A stretch of 64,000 nt of DNA from an uncultured Wenzhouxiangella sp. (GTDB lineage: Bacteria; Pseudomonadota; Gammaproteobacteria; Xanthomonadales; Wenzhouxiangellaceae): assembly GCA_913057195.1 (NCBI GenBank), contig CAJXNL010000002.1, positions 62,001 to 126,000 on the forward strand, written 5' to 3'. The stretch's first letter is position 1. Every line of letters starts with the position of its first letter. The notes under the pieces are model-generated. The model was not told the DNA's origin. It ran no database searches and saw only the letters and a program-made list of their open reading frames with translations. The position numbers and the translations under genes are program-made. Positions 46,188-54,369 of this stretch are shown piece after piece.

Positions 46188-46894
46188 GCCCCGAGCACCT
46201 GAACGCCGATCAGGCCGAGATGGCGAAATTTGATGCCATGGCCGCTCAATGGTGGGATCCAGATGGTGAATGCCGCCCCCTCCATGACATCAACCCGGCA
46301 CGCCTTGATTTCATTGGCCAAAGAATCGATCTGGCCGATGCGCGCATACTCGACATCGGCTGTGGGGGCGGTCTGTTGTCAGAAGGATTGGCGCGCGCTG
46401 GTGCGCAGGTGACGGGAATTGATCTGGCCAAGCGGGCGCTGCAGGTGGCCTCCATGCATGCTGAGGCCAGCGGGCTGAACATTGATTATCGACTAACTTC
46501 AGCCGAGACTTTGGCCGCGTCTGAACCGGCGCAGTATGACGCGGTGTGTTGTTTAGAGGCTTTAGAGCATGTGCCCGAGCCCAGGTCGTTGATTAAGGCG
46601 GCTTTCAATCTCACGCGTCCGGGTGGTGCGGTTTTTTTGAGCACGATCAACCGCCACCCGCTCGCTTGGGCGGGCGCCATATTTGGCGCTGAGACGGTGC
46701 TGGGGCTGCTGCCCAAAGGCACCCACCGCTACGAGCGCTTGATCCAGCCGGGCGAGTTGGCAGCGATGGCGCGTCAGGTCGGCTGGGCCGTTGAGGAAAT
46801 CACCGGTCTGGCGTACAACCCCTTTTCACGCGCGGTGACAGTGGGCACTCGACCGTGGATCAATTACTTTTTGTACGCCCGAAGGCCCCACTGA
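46184..46894 (+). CDS. ubiG: UbiG, ubiquinone O-methyltransferase
   Basis: A 236-residue SAM methyltransferase of coenzyme Q synthesis. AKFDAMAAQWWDPDGECRPLHDINPARLDFI is the UbiG N-terminus, ILDIGCGGGLLSEGLARAGAQVTGIDLA the SAM loop, and FLSTINRHPLAW follows. It starts 4 bases inside mtaD. Confidence 0.95.
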   Translation: MSPEHLNADQAEMAKFDAMAAQWWDPDGECRPLHDINPARLDFIGQRIDLADARILDIGCGGGLLSEGLARAGAQVTGIDLAKRALQVASMHAEASGLNIDYRLTSAETLAASEPAQYDAVCCLEALEHVPEPRSLIKAAFNLTRPGGAVFLSTINRHPLAWAGAIFGAETVLGLLPKGTHRYERLIQPGELAAMARQVGWAVEEITGLAYNPFSRAVTVGTRPWINYFLYARRPH

Positions 46895-46909
46895 CCGCGA
46901 CGGGCCCCG

Positions 46910-47578
46910 ATGAGCAACCGTGGATGCGTGGTTTTATTTGATTTAGACGGGACATTGGTCGATTCTGCGCCGGATCTGGTGGCGGCTTTGGAGGCGATGC
47001 GCGCTCAGTTGGGCCTTTCGCCGTTGCCGACACGCGACTGGTCGCATCAGGTTGCACAAGGCGGTCAGGCGCTGGTGGCGAAGGCGCTCGAGGACACCGA
47101 TGGCGTCGATCAGCAGGCGGCTTTGGCGCTTTTTTTAGCGCACTATCAATCGCATCCGTTTGAGCACTCAAAGGTCTATGTTGGCATGGTTGATCTATTG
47201 GATCGATTGCACCAAGCCCAACGCCCACTTGGGGTGGTCACCAACAAACGTCAGGCCTTGGCCGATCTCGTTTTGGCGCAAGCGCATCTGGCGCGGTACT
47301 TTGATGTGGTGATCGGCGGTGATGCCACCGCGCACCCCAAGCCGAATCCCGAGCCGGTGATCGCCGCCTGTCAGCGGTTGCAGGCCTCCCCCAGTCAAGC
47401 GGTCTTGATTGGCGATGACCGGCGCGATATCGAAGCGGCGAATCGGGCGGGTGCTGGGGGCATCATTGCCGGTTGGGGGTATGGGTCCTCACTTATCCCC
47501 TCGCCGATGCGGGAATCCACCCCTTGGTGCGAGAATCCCGGCGAGCTTTGGGGTTGGCTTTGCGAGGGGCCAGGCTAG
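46910..47578 (+). CDS. mupP: HAD-family phosphatase, MupP type (MurNAc-6P phosphatase)
   Basis: A 222-residue HAD enzyme with VLFDLDGTLVDSAPDLV (nucleophile Asp), VVTNKRQALADLVL and PKPNPEPV-GDDRRDIEAANRAGAGG. Sequence of the last block and the mtaD-ubiG neighbours fit MupP of peptidoglycan recycling better than phosphoglycolate phosphatase Gph. Both share the fold, so assignment is from context. Confidence 0.75.
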   Translation: MSNRGCVVLFDLDGTLVDSAPDLVAALEAMRAQLGLSPLPTRDWSHQVAQGGQALVAKALEDTDGVDQQAALALFLAHYQSHPFEHSKVYVGMVDLLDRLHQAQRPLGVVTNKRQALADLVLAQAHLARYFDVVIGGDATAHPKPNPEPVIAACQRLQASPSQAVLIGDDRRDIEAANRAGAGGIIAGWGYGSSLIPSPMRESTPWCENPGELWGWLCEGPG

Positions 47579-47582
47579 AGTG

Positions 47583-48425
47583 ATGGATGCCATTGCGTGG
47601 TGTGAAGAAAGGCTGTGGGTGCCGCACAATCCGCTCAGCGCCAGTCTTTTGTTTGTAGCGACCGAACATCAAAAGCCCATTCTCGCGCTGCGCGCCGTGC
47701 ACAGTGAGCTGGCCCAGATGACCGCGCTGTCACATGAACCCGGGCTGGCCCAGGCCAAGCTCAATTGGTGGCGTGAGGCTTTTTTGCGCCAGCACACTCA
47801 TCCAGCGCTTGAAGCGCTCGATCAATTGGGGCTTCGTGAGCGGATCGATGTCACCCGATTGCTGGCGCTGTGTGATGCCGTTGAGGCCAGTCTCGATGTC
47901 TCACGCTCGGCAACCATCGAACAAGCTTGGGCCCATTGTCAAAGCCTCGGCGGCGAGGCCCTTGAGCTGGAGGTGGCCATGCTGAGTCAACACACCCCAA
48001 CACAAGGCGTGGCGGCGGCCGTGCGCGATCTGGGTGCGGCCGGCTATTGGCTTCGCCAAGTCCGCGATCTCAGCGCCGACGCGCGTCAAGGCCGGTGGTT
48101 TGTCCCCCTCGAGCTGCAAGCCGAGCACCAAATCAGTCGCCAAGAGGTGATTGAAGGGCCGGCTGAAGCCAAGTGGGCTCGACTGATTGAGGCGTTGGTG
48201 GCGGTGGCCTCACAGCGCCTGATGGCGGCTCAAAAGGCACTTTCTGGCCAAATCGCACCCGCGCTGGTGCATGGCTTGATCATGTCCGCGTTGGATCAGA
48301 GACTGGCCAAGCACCTGACCCAGGCCCCCGCACGGGTGTTGACCGAGCGCGTCCTGCCAGGCCATTTGGGGAACGTGTGGACCGCTTGGCGACAGGCGCG
48401 CCAATGTCGCGCTAAGGCCGGCTGA
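47583..48425 (+). CDS. Squalene/phytoene synthase-like protein lacking Asp-rich motifs
   Basis: A 280-residue protein of the squalene/phytoene synthase superfamily, seen in SLLFVATEHQKPILALRAVHSEL and AQAKLNWWREA followed by LGAAGYWLRQVRDL. The two DxxxD metal motifs of true synthases are not visible, and the N-terminal pattern resembles the NDUFAF6-like subgroup, which is likely not catalytic. Starts at ATG 47583; the longer frame from 47409 overlaps mupP. Function unknown. Confidence 0.65.
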   Translation: MDAIAWCEERLWVPHNPLSASLLFVATEHQKPILALRAVHSELAQMTALSHEPGLAQAKLNWWREAFLRQHTHPALEALDQLGLRERIDVTRLLALCDAVEASLDVSRSATIEQAWAHCQSLGGEALELEVAMLSQHTPTQGVAAAVRDLGAAGYWLRQVRDLSADARQGRWFVPLELQAEHQISRQEVIEGPAEAKWARLIEALVAVASQRLMAAQKALSGQIAPALVHGLIMSALDQRLAKHLTQAPARVLTERVLPGHLGNVWTAWRQARQCRAKAG

Positions 48426-48457
48426 GGCCCGCGGGGCGATGGCCCGACTTGGGTGAG

Positions 48458-48745
48458 TCAGTCCTCTTGTCCGATCACATTGGGCCCCCGACCGGCCGTC
48501 TTTTCATAGACCCCTTGACCGATTTTTTTGTATTGCGTGAACCCGGCTTTTTCGATGTTGGAGGCCGACAGCGTGGCCTGGCCTTTGGTGGGCACATTCG
48601 GCGCGGAGATGATCTTGATCAGCGCCACACCGCAGTCAGGGCAGTGAGACAACGCCGGCGCGTTCAGTTTTTGCAAAATCACAAGCCCGCCGTGGCAACG
48701 CTGACACCCGGGTGTGTGGGCAGGACGGTACTCATAAAAAGGCAT
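48458..48745 (-). CDS. FmdB-type zinc-ribbon protein
   Basis: A 95-residue protein. Four cysteines in CQRC and CPDC form a small zinc ribbon near the N-terminus (MPFYEYRPAHTPGCQRC, then HCPDCGVALIKIISAPNV). This is the FmdB regulatory-protein family, of unclear function. Start at ATG 48745 fits the family; a longer frame to 48787 does not. It is convergent with the squalene-synthase-like gene. Confidence 0.7.
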   Translation of the reverse strand: MPFYEYRPAHTPGCQRCHGGLVILQKLNAPALSHCPDCGVALIKIISAPNVPTKGQATLSASNIEKAGFTQYKKIGQGVYEKTAGRGPNVIGQED

Positions 48746-48833
48746 GACCGCATGATAGCCCAAGCTTGGTCGGCAATCACAGTACAATGGCGGTCAGCCC
48801 TTGCCCGAGTTTCAAGCCACGCCCGTTTAGCCA

Positions 48834-49601
48834 ATGACACAGCATTCCAGTCAGCACACACCATCAGTTGAAAAAGCCCAGCCGGTTTGGGTGGTGACGG
48901 GTGCGGCCGGCACACTGGGGCAGGCACTGGTTCAGCGCGTGCTGGCTGACGGCGGCGAGTGTGTGGCCATCGATAAGAACCCATCTGGGTTGGAGGCGCT
49001 ATCAGACCAAGCGCAGCGCGCTGGCCGGGCACGCCCCTTGATCCATCCACTCGACTTGGCGGGGGCGACCCTACAAGATCTTTATGACACCGCAGATGCC
49101 ATCGGTGATGCGGTTGGATCAATCAACCATTTGGTGCATGCGGCCGGGGCATTTAAGGCGATGCGTCCGCTGTTGCATCAACCGCCCCAAGAGTGGCTGG
49201 AGCTCACTCAAGTTGGCATCCACGCCCCCTTGTTTTTGACTCAGCGCTTGACTCAATATTTTTCAGGTCAGCCCCGTGATTCGATTGTGTGGGTGGTGGA
49301 TCCTGCGCCGACGTCGCAACCGGCCCATTGGGGCGCCTATGGGTTGGTTCAGCAGGCGCAACGTTGGATGGCCGCGACCCTTGATCAAGAGATTGGACCC
49401 AAAGGCCCGCGCGTTGTGACCTGGCAGCCGCCAACGTTTTACAGTCCGATCAGTGCTCAAGCGTGGCCGGCGCGCTCACAATCTGAGTATGCTGAACTGG
49501 CCCCACTGATCGAGCAGTTGATGGGTCAAATTCAAGCGAGTGACGATACCCCACCCATCGACTCACAAAACAGCAATACACAAAAGGCACGCCATGAGTG
49601 A
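48834..49601 (+). CDS. Short-chain dehydrogenase/reductase-like protein (YciK-related), catalytic Lys lost
   Basis: A 255-residue SDR. VVTGAAGTLGQALVQ is the Rossmann loop and NHLVHAAGAFKAM the NAG-equivalent block. The catalytic YxxxK reads Y169-G-L-V-Q173 (HWGAYGLVQQAQRWM), so the lysine is glutamine. Similar genes (YciK) follow mupP in Pseudomonas; here two genes intervene. Whether it reduces anything is open. It overlaps the HIT gene by 8 bases. Confidence 0.7.
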   Translation: MTQHSSQHTPSVEKAQPVWVVTGAAGTLGQALVQRVLADGGECVAIDKNPSGLEALSDQAQRAGRARPLIHPLDLAGATLQDLYDTADAIGDAVGSINHLVHAAGAFKAMRPLLHQPPQEWLELTQVGIHAPLFLTQRLTQYFSGQPRDSIVWVVDPAPTSQPAHWGAYGLVQQAQRWMAATLDQEIGPKGPRVVTWQPPTFYSPISAQAWPARSQSEYAELAPLIEQLMGQIQASDDTPPIDSQNSNTQKARHE

Positions 49602-49938
49602 TGATTTATTTTTAAAGATCATTGACCGGGAGATCCCGGCCGAGATTGTTTATGAAGATGACGAGATCTTGGCTTTTCGAGACATTCAGCCGCAAGCTCC
49701 GACGCATGTTTTGATTGTTCCCAAACAGCGCATTGCCACATTAAATCACTTAACCCCTGATCAGGCGGCGTTGATGGGGCGGCTGGTTTTGGTGGCCAAA
49801 GACATCGCCCAATCGGAGGGGTTAGCCGAGGCTGGGTATCGGTTGGTCTTCAATTGCAATGAGGCCGGCGGGCAGTCGGTTTATCACATCCACCTGCATT
49901 TGCTCGGTGGCCGGCAGATGACTTGGCCACCAGGCTAA
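49594..49938 (+). CDS. hinT: HIT-family nucleotide hydrolase (HinT-like)
   Basis: A 114-residue protein. LFLKIIDREIPAEIVYEDDEILAFRDI and the histidine triad VYHIHLHLLGGRQM are the HinT pattern; these hydrolyse adenosine phosphoramidates. The ATG at 49594 overlaps the SDR stop. It converges with csiV, overlapping 4 bases. Confidence 0.9.
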   Translation: MSDDLFLKIIDREIPAEIVYEDDEILAFRDIQPQAPTHVLIVPKQRIATLNHLTPDQAALMGRLVLVAKDIAQSEGLAEAGYRLVFNCNEAGGQSVYHIHLHLLGGRQMTWPPG

Positions 49939-50765
49939 CCGTCGCTCTCTAAAGGGGTGATCTGAACGAGCGCACCCAAGCTGGGGTGGTCAAAATACAC
50001 CCATTGTTCGGTCGGTATCACCCGATCGGCGTCAAGCGTTTCAGTGAGGGCGCCAAACGGCGACAGCCAGCGCAGCGACAGGGGCCCTCGATTGTGACGG
50101 TGTGGGGTCGTTTTTTTCAGCTCCAGTTTGGCGCGCAAGAAGCGGTCTCGGGTCAGGGTCAGTTGGCCATCGATGCGCGGACGTGGGCCGCGAGCCAGGG
50201 GCGTGGGCCACGGCGGCAGGCTCAAGGAGGCGTCAGGAACCAAACGGACCGCGACGCCCGAGGCATTTTGGCGTAAGGGCTGATGCCAGCTCAAGGTCGA
50301 CACCACCTCGTAGCCTCTGGCTTGTTGAAGGCGCGCTGCGGCGCGCAGCAAATCTGTCGGCGGATTGACGGGCTGCTGCCAAAGGACAGGGTGATTGAGC
50401 AAAGGCGCTTCGGGCACGTCGATCCGAGGGGGTGGCCCGACCAAAGGCTGAGCAGCACGGATGAGCGCCTGGGTCACCAGCCAGTCCAGCCATTCACCAA
50501 GCGGTCGGATGCTTGGCGCTGGCCTCGGTTGGGCTTGAATCGTCAGAGCGTGAGCCGTAGCAGGAGACGACAGCTGACGGGCATTTTCAAACACGCTGAC
50601 CACCCGTTCGGCGCGGACAGGCGGCGATGAATGCGCCTGTTCAAAGACGATGACATCGACTCGGTAGAGGCTATCGGCCGCGGGCCAATTGGATTGGGCG
50701 TGGGCCATGCTCAGGCCGGTCAACACAAGCCAGCCCATCATGGCTTGCCAGCAGCGCCGGCTCAT
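49935..50765 (-). CDS. csiV: CsiV-like periplasmic peptidoglycan-binding protein
   Basis: A 276-residue protein with a signal peptide (QAMMGWLVLTGLSMAHAQ). YRVDVIVFEQ, RGYEVVSTLSWHQPLRQ, GQLTLTRDRFLRAKLEL and WVYFDHPSLGALVQITPLE are CsiV family blocks. In Vibrio CsiV supports peptidoglycan synthesis by activating LpoA/PBP1A. It overlaps mfd by 4 bases, as in other gammaproteobacteria. Confidence 0.8.
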   Translation of the reverse strand: MSRRCWQAMMGWLVLTGLSMAHAQSNWPAADSLYRVDVIVFEQAHSSPPVRAERVVSVFENARQLSSPATAHALTIQAQPRPAPSIRPLGEWLDWLVTQALIRAAQPLVGPPPRIDVPEAPLLNHPVLWQQPVNPPTDLLRAAARLQQARGYEVVSTLSWHQPLRQNASGVAVRLVPDASLSLPPWPTPLARGPRPRIDGQLTLTRDRFLRAKLELKKTTPHRHNRGPLSLRWLSPFGALTETLDADRVIPTEQWVYFDHPSLGALVQITPLESDG

Positions 50766-53700
50766 GCGGCGGCCTCTTGTGTGAGGCCCAAGCGACCGAG
50801 AATGTCCTCGGCCAGAGCAACCCGGTCTTGGTAGGCATCATAATGGCCCTTGATGCGAAGGCGATTGGGTGCGGGCAGTTCGTAGGTGTGCGCCTCGTGC
50901 TGGATCATTCGCAAAAACTCATCCACCTTAATGTCGGGCTTGTCGATAAACTCCACGCGCCCCCCATGTGGACCGATCTCTAAACGTTCAATGCCCATGG
51001 GTCGGGCCGCCAACCGAAGCCGGGCGGCGGTGAACAGCGCTTTCGTGGGCTCAGGCAACAACCCAAATCGGTCGATCATCTCCACCTCAAGATCATACAA
51101 CGCCGTTTCATTTTGGGCCTGTGTGATTCTCTTGTATAGGACCAGGCGCTGATGGATGTCGGGAAGGTAGTGCTCTGGAATTCTGGCCTCAGTGTGCAGG
51201 TCAATATCAGAGCTGGTGGCCAAAGGCTGCTCGAGATCAGGCTCATGGCCTGATTTAAGGGCATTCACCGCTCGGTTGAGCAAATCAGAATACAGCGAAA
51301 AACCAATTGCCTCGATTTGGCCGGATTGATCCTCGCCCAACAGCTGACCGGCGCCGCGAATCTCTAAATCATGACTGGCAAGGCTAAAGCCTGCACCCAA
51401 ATCTTCCATTGAGGCAATCGCCTCGAGGCGTTTGCGCGCATCTTTGGTCAAGGTTTTCCAAGGCGGGGTGATCAGGTAGGCAAACGCCAAGTGGTGTGAG
51501 CGACCGACGCGACCCCTCAGCTGGTGGAGCTGGGCCAGACCAAACTTATCGGCGCGGTTGATGATGATGGTGTTGGCCGTCGGAACGTCAATTCCATTTT
51601 CGATGATCGTACTGCACACCAAAAGATTAATTTTGCGCGCGTAGAAATCGCGCATGGTGCGCTCCATCACCGCCGCGGGCATTTGGCCATGCGCCATGCC
51701 GATTTGGGCATCGGGGAACAGTGCTTCAAGCTCGCGCACCGCCTTGTCCATGGTCCTGACCTCGTTGTGCAGATAATAAACCTGCCCGCCGCGTTGGAAC
51801 TCTCGGCTCACGGCGTCTTTAATTGTGTCGGTATCCCACTGGTTGACGAAGGTTTTCACGGCCAGTCGTGACTGCGGCGGCGTGGCAATGATGGACAACT
51901 CTCGCAGGCCTGCCATGGTCATGTTGAGCGTGCGAGGGATCGGCGTGGCGGTGAGTGTAAGAAGGTTCACCTCGGCTCTGAGGGACTTCAACTTTTCTTT
52001 TTGTTTAACCCCAAAACGCTGCTCCTCATCAACCACCACCAAATGGAGATTTTTAAATTCAAGATCCGACTGCAGCAAGCGATGCGTCCCGATCACAATA
52101 TCCACTGTGCCGTCTTTAAGCCCCTGAAGGGTTTTGGACGTTTCACCGCCGGTTCTAGAGAGCAGCGCGACGTTGACCGGCCAATCAGCGAACCGATCTA
52201 AAAATTGGCGATGATGTTGTTCAGCCAGCAGCGTGGTCGGCGCCAAAATCGCCACTTGAGCACCACTTTGGGCGACAACAAATGCAGCGCGAAGCGCGAC
52301 TTCGGTTTTTCCGAACCCCACATCGCCACACACGACCCGATCCATGGGTTGTTCCGAGGCCAGATCAGCCAGCGTGGCCTCGATGGCCTGGAGTTGATCG
52401 TCGGTCTCGTCATACTCAAAGCCGGCTGAAAATCGGGCGTACAGCCCTTCATCCACGGCCACCGGCAGATTGGTCCGCGCGGCACGCCGTGCCTGAAGGT
52501 TCAATAGCTCAGCAGCCACATCGCGCGCCTGTTTGGCGGCTCTTTGCTTGGCTTTTTTCCACTGCTCAGAACCCAATCGATGAAGGCTGACGGTCTCGGG
52601 GTCTTGTCCCGTGTAGCGGCTGATGAGATCCAGATCGGTCACCGGGACATACAACAAATCCCCATCGGCGTACTCCAGGGTCAGGAACTCGCCGACATGA
52701 TCGCTCGTTTGCAACACCTCAAGCCCGCGATACCGCCCAATCCCGTGATCCAGATGGACAATGAGGGCGCCGGGTTGAAGGTCCATGAGGCTTTTGATCA
52801 GCGCTTCGGGATCTTGTCCGCTGCGCCGTTGAGTGCGGCGTGTTCGCGTGTGGTCCGGGAAGCATTCGCTTTCAGAGATGACGGTGATTTCTGCCTCGGG
52901 CAGGGCCACGCCCGTGGTCAAAGGCAAGGTTGCAATGTTGAGCCGGTGGTCGGTGCTGCGAAAAGCCGCCCAATGATCCACAAGCTGAAAGCTTGCTCGG
53001 GCCGTGCGGAGTGCGCGCGTGATCAGCTCTCGTCGCGACGGTGTGTCGGCCGCAATCAGAATGCGGCCGGGCAACTGCTCCAGCGTCTCGACGGCTTGCT
53101 CAGGCTTCGATAAATCCACCACCGGTGGCCGCTTCACCGCCGGTGGGTCCGCCTGGGGCGATGCCACCCGCACGCGTGCCATCTGATGCAGCCGTGTCAT
53201 GAGGGCATCGGCCGGCCAAAATAACTCACCAGGTGGCAAAACAGGCCGCTCAATGTCATGCGCACGTTGGTCAAAACGCTGATGGATATGTTGGCTGTAC
53301 TCGTGGGCGGCTTTGTCCAAACCGTTGAGCACGATCACTCGGCTGGGTTCGGGCAAATAGTCAAGTAGGTTATCGGTGGTGTCAAAAAACAGGGGCAAGT
53401 ATTGCTCAAGCCCAGCGGTTTGAGTGCCCTCACTGACCTCTTGGTACGGCACTGCACGGCGAAGGTCGACATCAAACCGGAGCCTAAAGTTCTGTTTAAA
53501 TCGATTTCGACCCGCGTCGTCGAAAGGGTACTCGCGCGCGGGCATGAGCGAAAAGTGCTTGATTTTTTCAACGGAGCGCTGTGAGTCTGGGTCAAAGGTC
53601 CGAATGGAGTCTATTTCGTCATCAAACAACTCTATCCGATAGGGCCGATGAGCCGCGCCCATTGGCCACAGATCAAGCACTGATCCGCGTTGGGCAAATT

Positions 53701-54184
53701 GCCCTGGCTGCCACACCTGATCGGTGGCCAGGTAGCCGGCTTGAAGCAGGCGCTCGCGAAAATCATCCAGGGGCAATGTCTCACCGATGGCCAGGCGCAC
53801 ACCTGTGGCATTCAGCCAGGCGCGTGGCGGCAAACGATGCATCAAGCTGGTCAAAGGGGCCAATATGACGCCTGCGTCCCACTCAGGCAGGGTCCGAAGC
53901 ACCTCCAAACGCCGTGAAATCAGATCAGGGTGCGGGGAATAGAGGTCGTAGGGCAGTATTTCTAAATCGGGAAAAAGCTCAACGGGCACCTCGCCAAGCG
54001 CTGAGAGATCATCACGCAAATATCGCGCGGTATAGCCATCGGGGACCGCCACCAACACCGGCCCGCCTGCGCGCTTGGCGTAAGTTTGGATCGCCAAGGC
54101 CAGCCCCAGGCCCTCAAGGTGAGGCCATGTGCTCACTTCACCGGTGTGATCTTGAGGCGGATTTAGGACGCTGAAAGCACTCAC
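50762..54184 (-). CDS. mfd: Mfd, transcription-repair coupling factor
   Basis: Mfd releases stalled RNA polymerase and recruits UvrA. UvrB-like N-terminus, RNAP-interacting domain (LIVHLDHGIGRYRGLEVL, CID near 470-560), motor with GDVGFGKTEVALRAAF and VDEEQRFGVKQKEKLK, and C-terminal TRCF domain. About 1140 residues. I start at GTG 54184; TTG at 54202 is possible and neither has a clear ribosome site. It may share its 5' end with the tRNA-Val promoter. Confidence 0.95.
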   Translation of the reverse strand: MSAFSVLNPPQDHTGEVSTWPHLEGLGLALAIQTYAKRAGGPVLVAVPDGYTARYLRDDLSALGEVPVELFPDLEILPYDLYSPHPDLISRRLEVLRTLPEWDAGVILAPLTSLMHRLPPRAWLNATGVRLAIGETLPLDDFRERLLQAGYLATDQVWQPGQFAQRGSVLDLWPMGAAHRPYRIELFDDEIDSIRTFDPDSQRSVEKIKHFSLMPAREYPFDDAGRNRFKQNFRLRFDVDLRRAVPYQEVSEGTQTAGLEQYLPLFFDTTDNLLDYLPEPSRVIVLNGLDKAAHEYSQHIHQRFDQRAHDIERPVLPPGELFWPADALMTRLHQMARVRVASPQADPPAVKRPPVVDLSKPEQAVETLEQLPGRILIAADTPSRRELITRALRTARASFQLVDHWAAFRSTDHRLNIATLPLTTGVALPEAEITVISESECFPDHTRTRRTQRRSGQDPEALIKSLMDLQPGALIVHLDHGIGRYRGLEVLQTSDHVGEFLTLEYADGDLLYVPVTDLDLISRYTGQDPETVSLHRLGSEQWKKAKQRAAKQARDVAAELLNLQARRAARTNLPVAVDEGLYARFSAGFEYDETDDQLQAIEATLADLASEQPMDRVVCGDVGFGKTEVALRAAFVVAQSGAQVAILAPTTLLAEQHHRQFLDRFADWPVNVALLSRTGGETSKTLQGLKDGTVDIVIGTHRLLQSDLEFKNLHLVVVDEEQRFGVKQKEKLKSLRAEVNLLTLTATPIPRTLNMTMAGLRELSIIATPPQSRLAVKTFVNQWDTDTIKDAVSREFQRGGQVYYLHNEVRTMDKAVRELEALFPDAQIGMAHGQMPAAVMERTMRDFYARKINLLVCSTIIENGIDVPTANTIIINRADKFGLAQLHQLRGRVGRSHHLAFAYLITPPWKTLTKDARKRLEAIASMEDLGAGFSLASHDLEIRGAGQLLGEDQSGQIEAIGFSLYSDLLNRAVNALKSGHEPDLEQPLATSSDIDLHTEARIPEHYLPDIHQRLVLYKRITQAQNETALYDLEVEMIDRFGLLPEPTKALFTAARLRLAARPMGIERLEIGPHGGRVEFIDKPDIKVDEFLRMIQHEAHTYELPAPNRLRIKGHYDAYQDRVALAEDILGRLGLTQEAAA

Positions 54185-54206
54185 CGGGCAAAGTTTACCC
54201 AATTGC

Positions 54207-54236
54207 TTGTCAAAACGGACGCGAAACTGGGATAAT
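54207..54236 (+). promoter_or_regulatory. Promoter for tRNA-Val
   Basis: TTGTCA at 54207-54212 and GATAAT at 54231-54236, 18 bases apart, lie 30 bases upstream of the tRNA. Both are 5-of-6 matches. It overlaps the 5' flank of mfd and may drive thrS as well. Confidence 0.65.
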
Positions 54237-54265
54237 ATGTCACTTGGTTTAAAACATTGCTTTTT

Positions 54266-54342
54266 GGGCGATTAGCTCAGTTGGTTAGAGCGCTGTCTTG
54301 ACATGGCAGAGGTCACTGGTTCAAATCCAGTATCGCCCACCA
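54266..54342 (+). tRNA. tRNA-Val (anticodon GAC)
   Basis: A 77-base cloverleaf: acceptor GGGCGAT/ATCGCCC, D arm GCTC/GAGC, anticodon stem CTGTC/GGCAG with loop TTGACAT giving GAC, T arm ACTGG TTCAAAT CCAGT, discriminator A and encoded CCA. thrS begins 27 bases later, so the tRNA may be co-transcribed with it. Confidence 0.97.
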
Positions 54343-54369
54343 GTCGTTGCCAATAAAAACGCGGATCCC

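Noticed and set aside
47409..47582. 5' extension of the squalene-synthase-like gene
   Set aside because: Overlaps mupP, and ATG 47583 gives a natural start.
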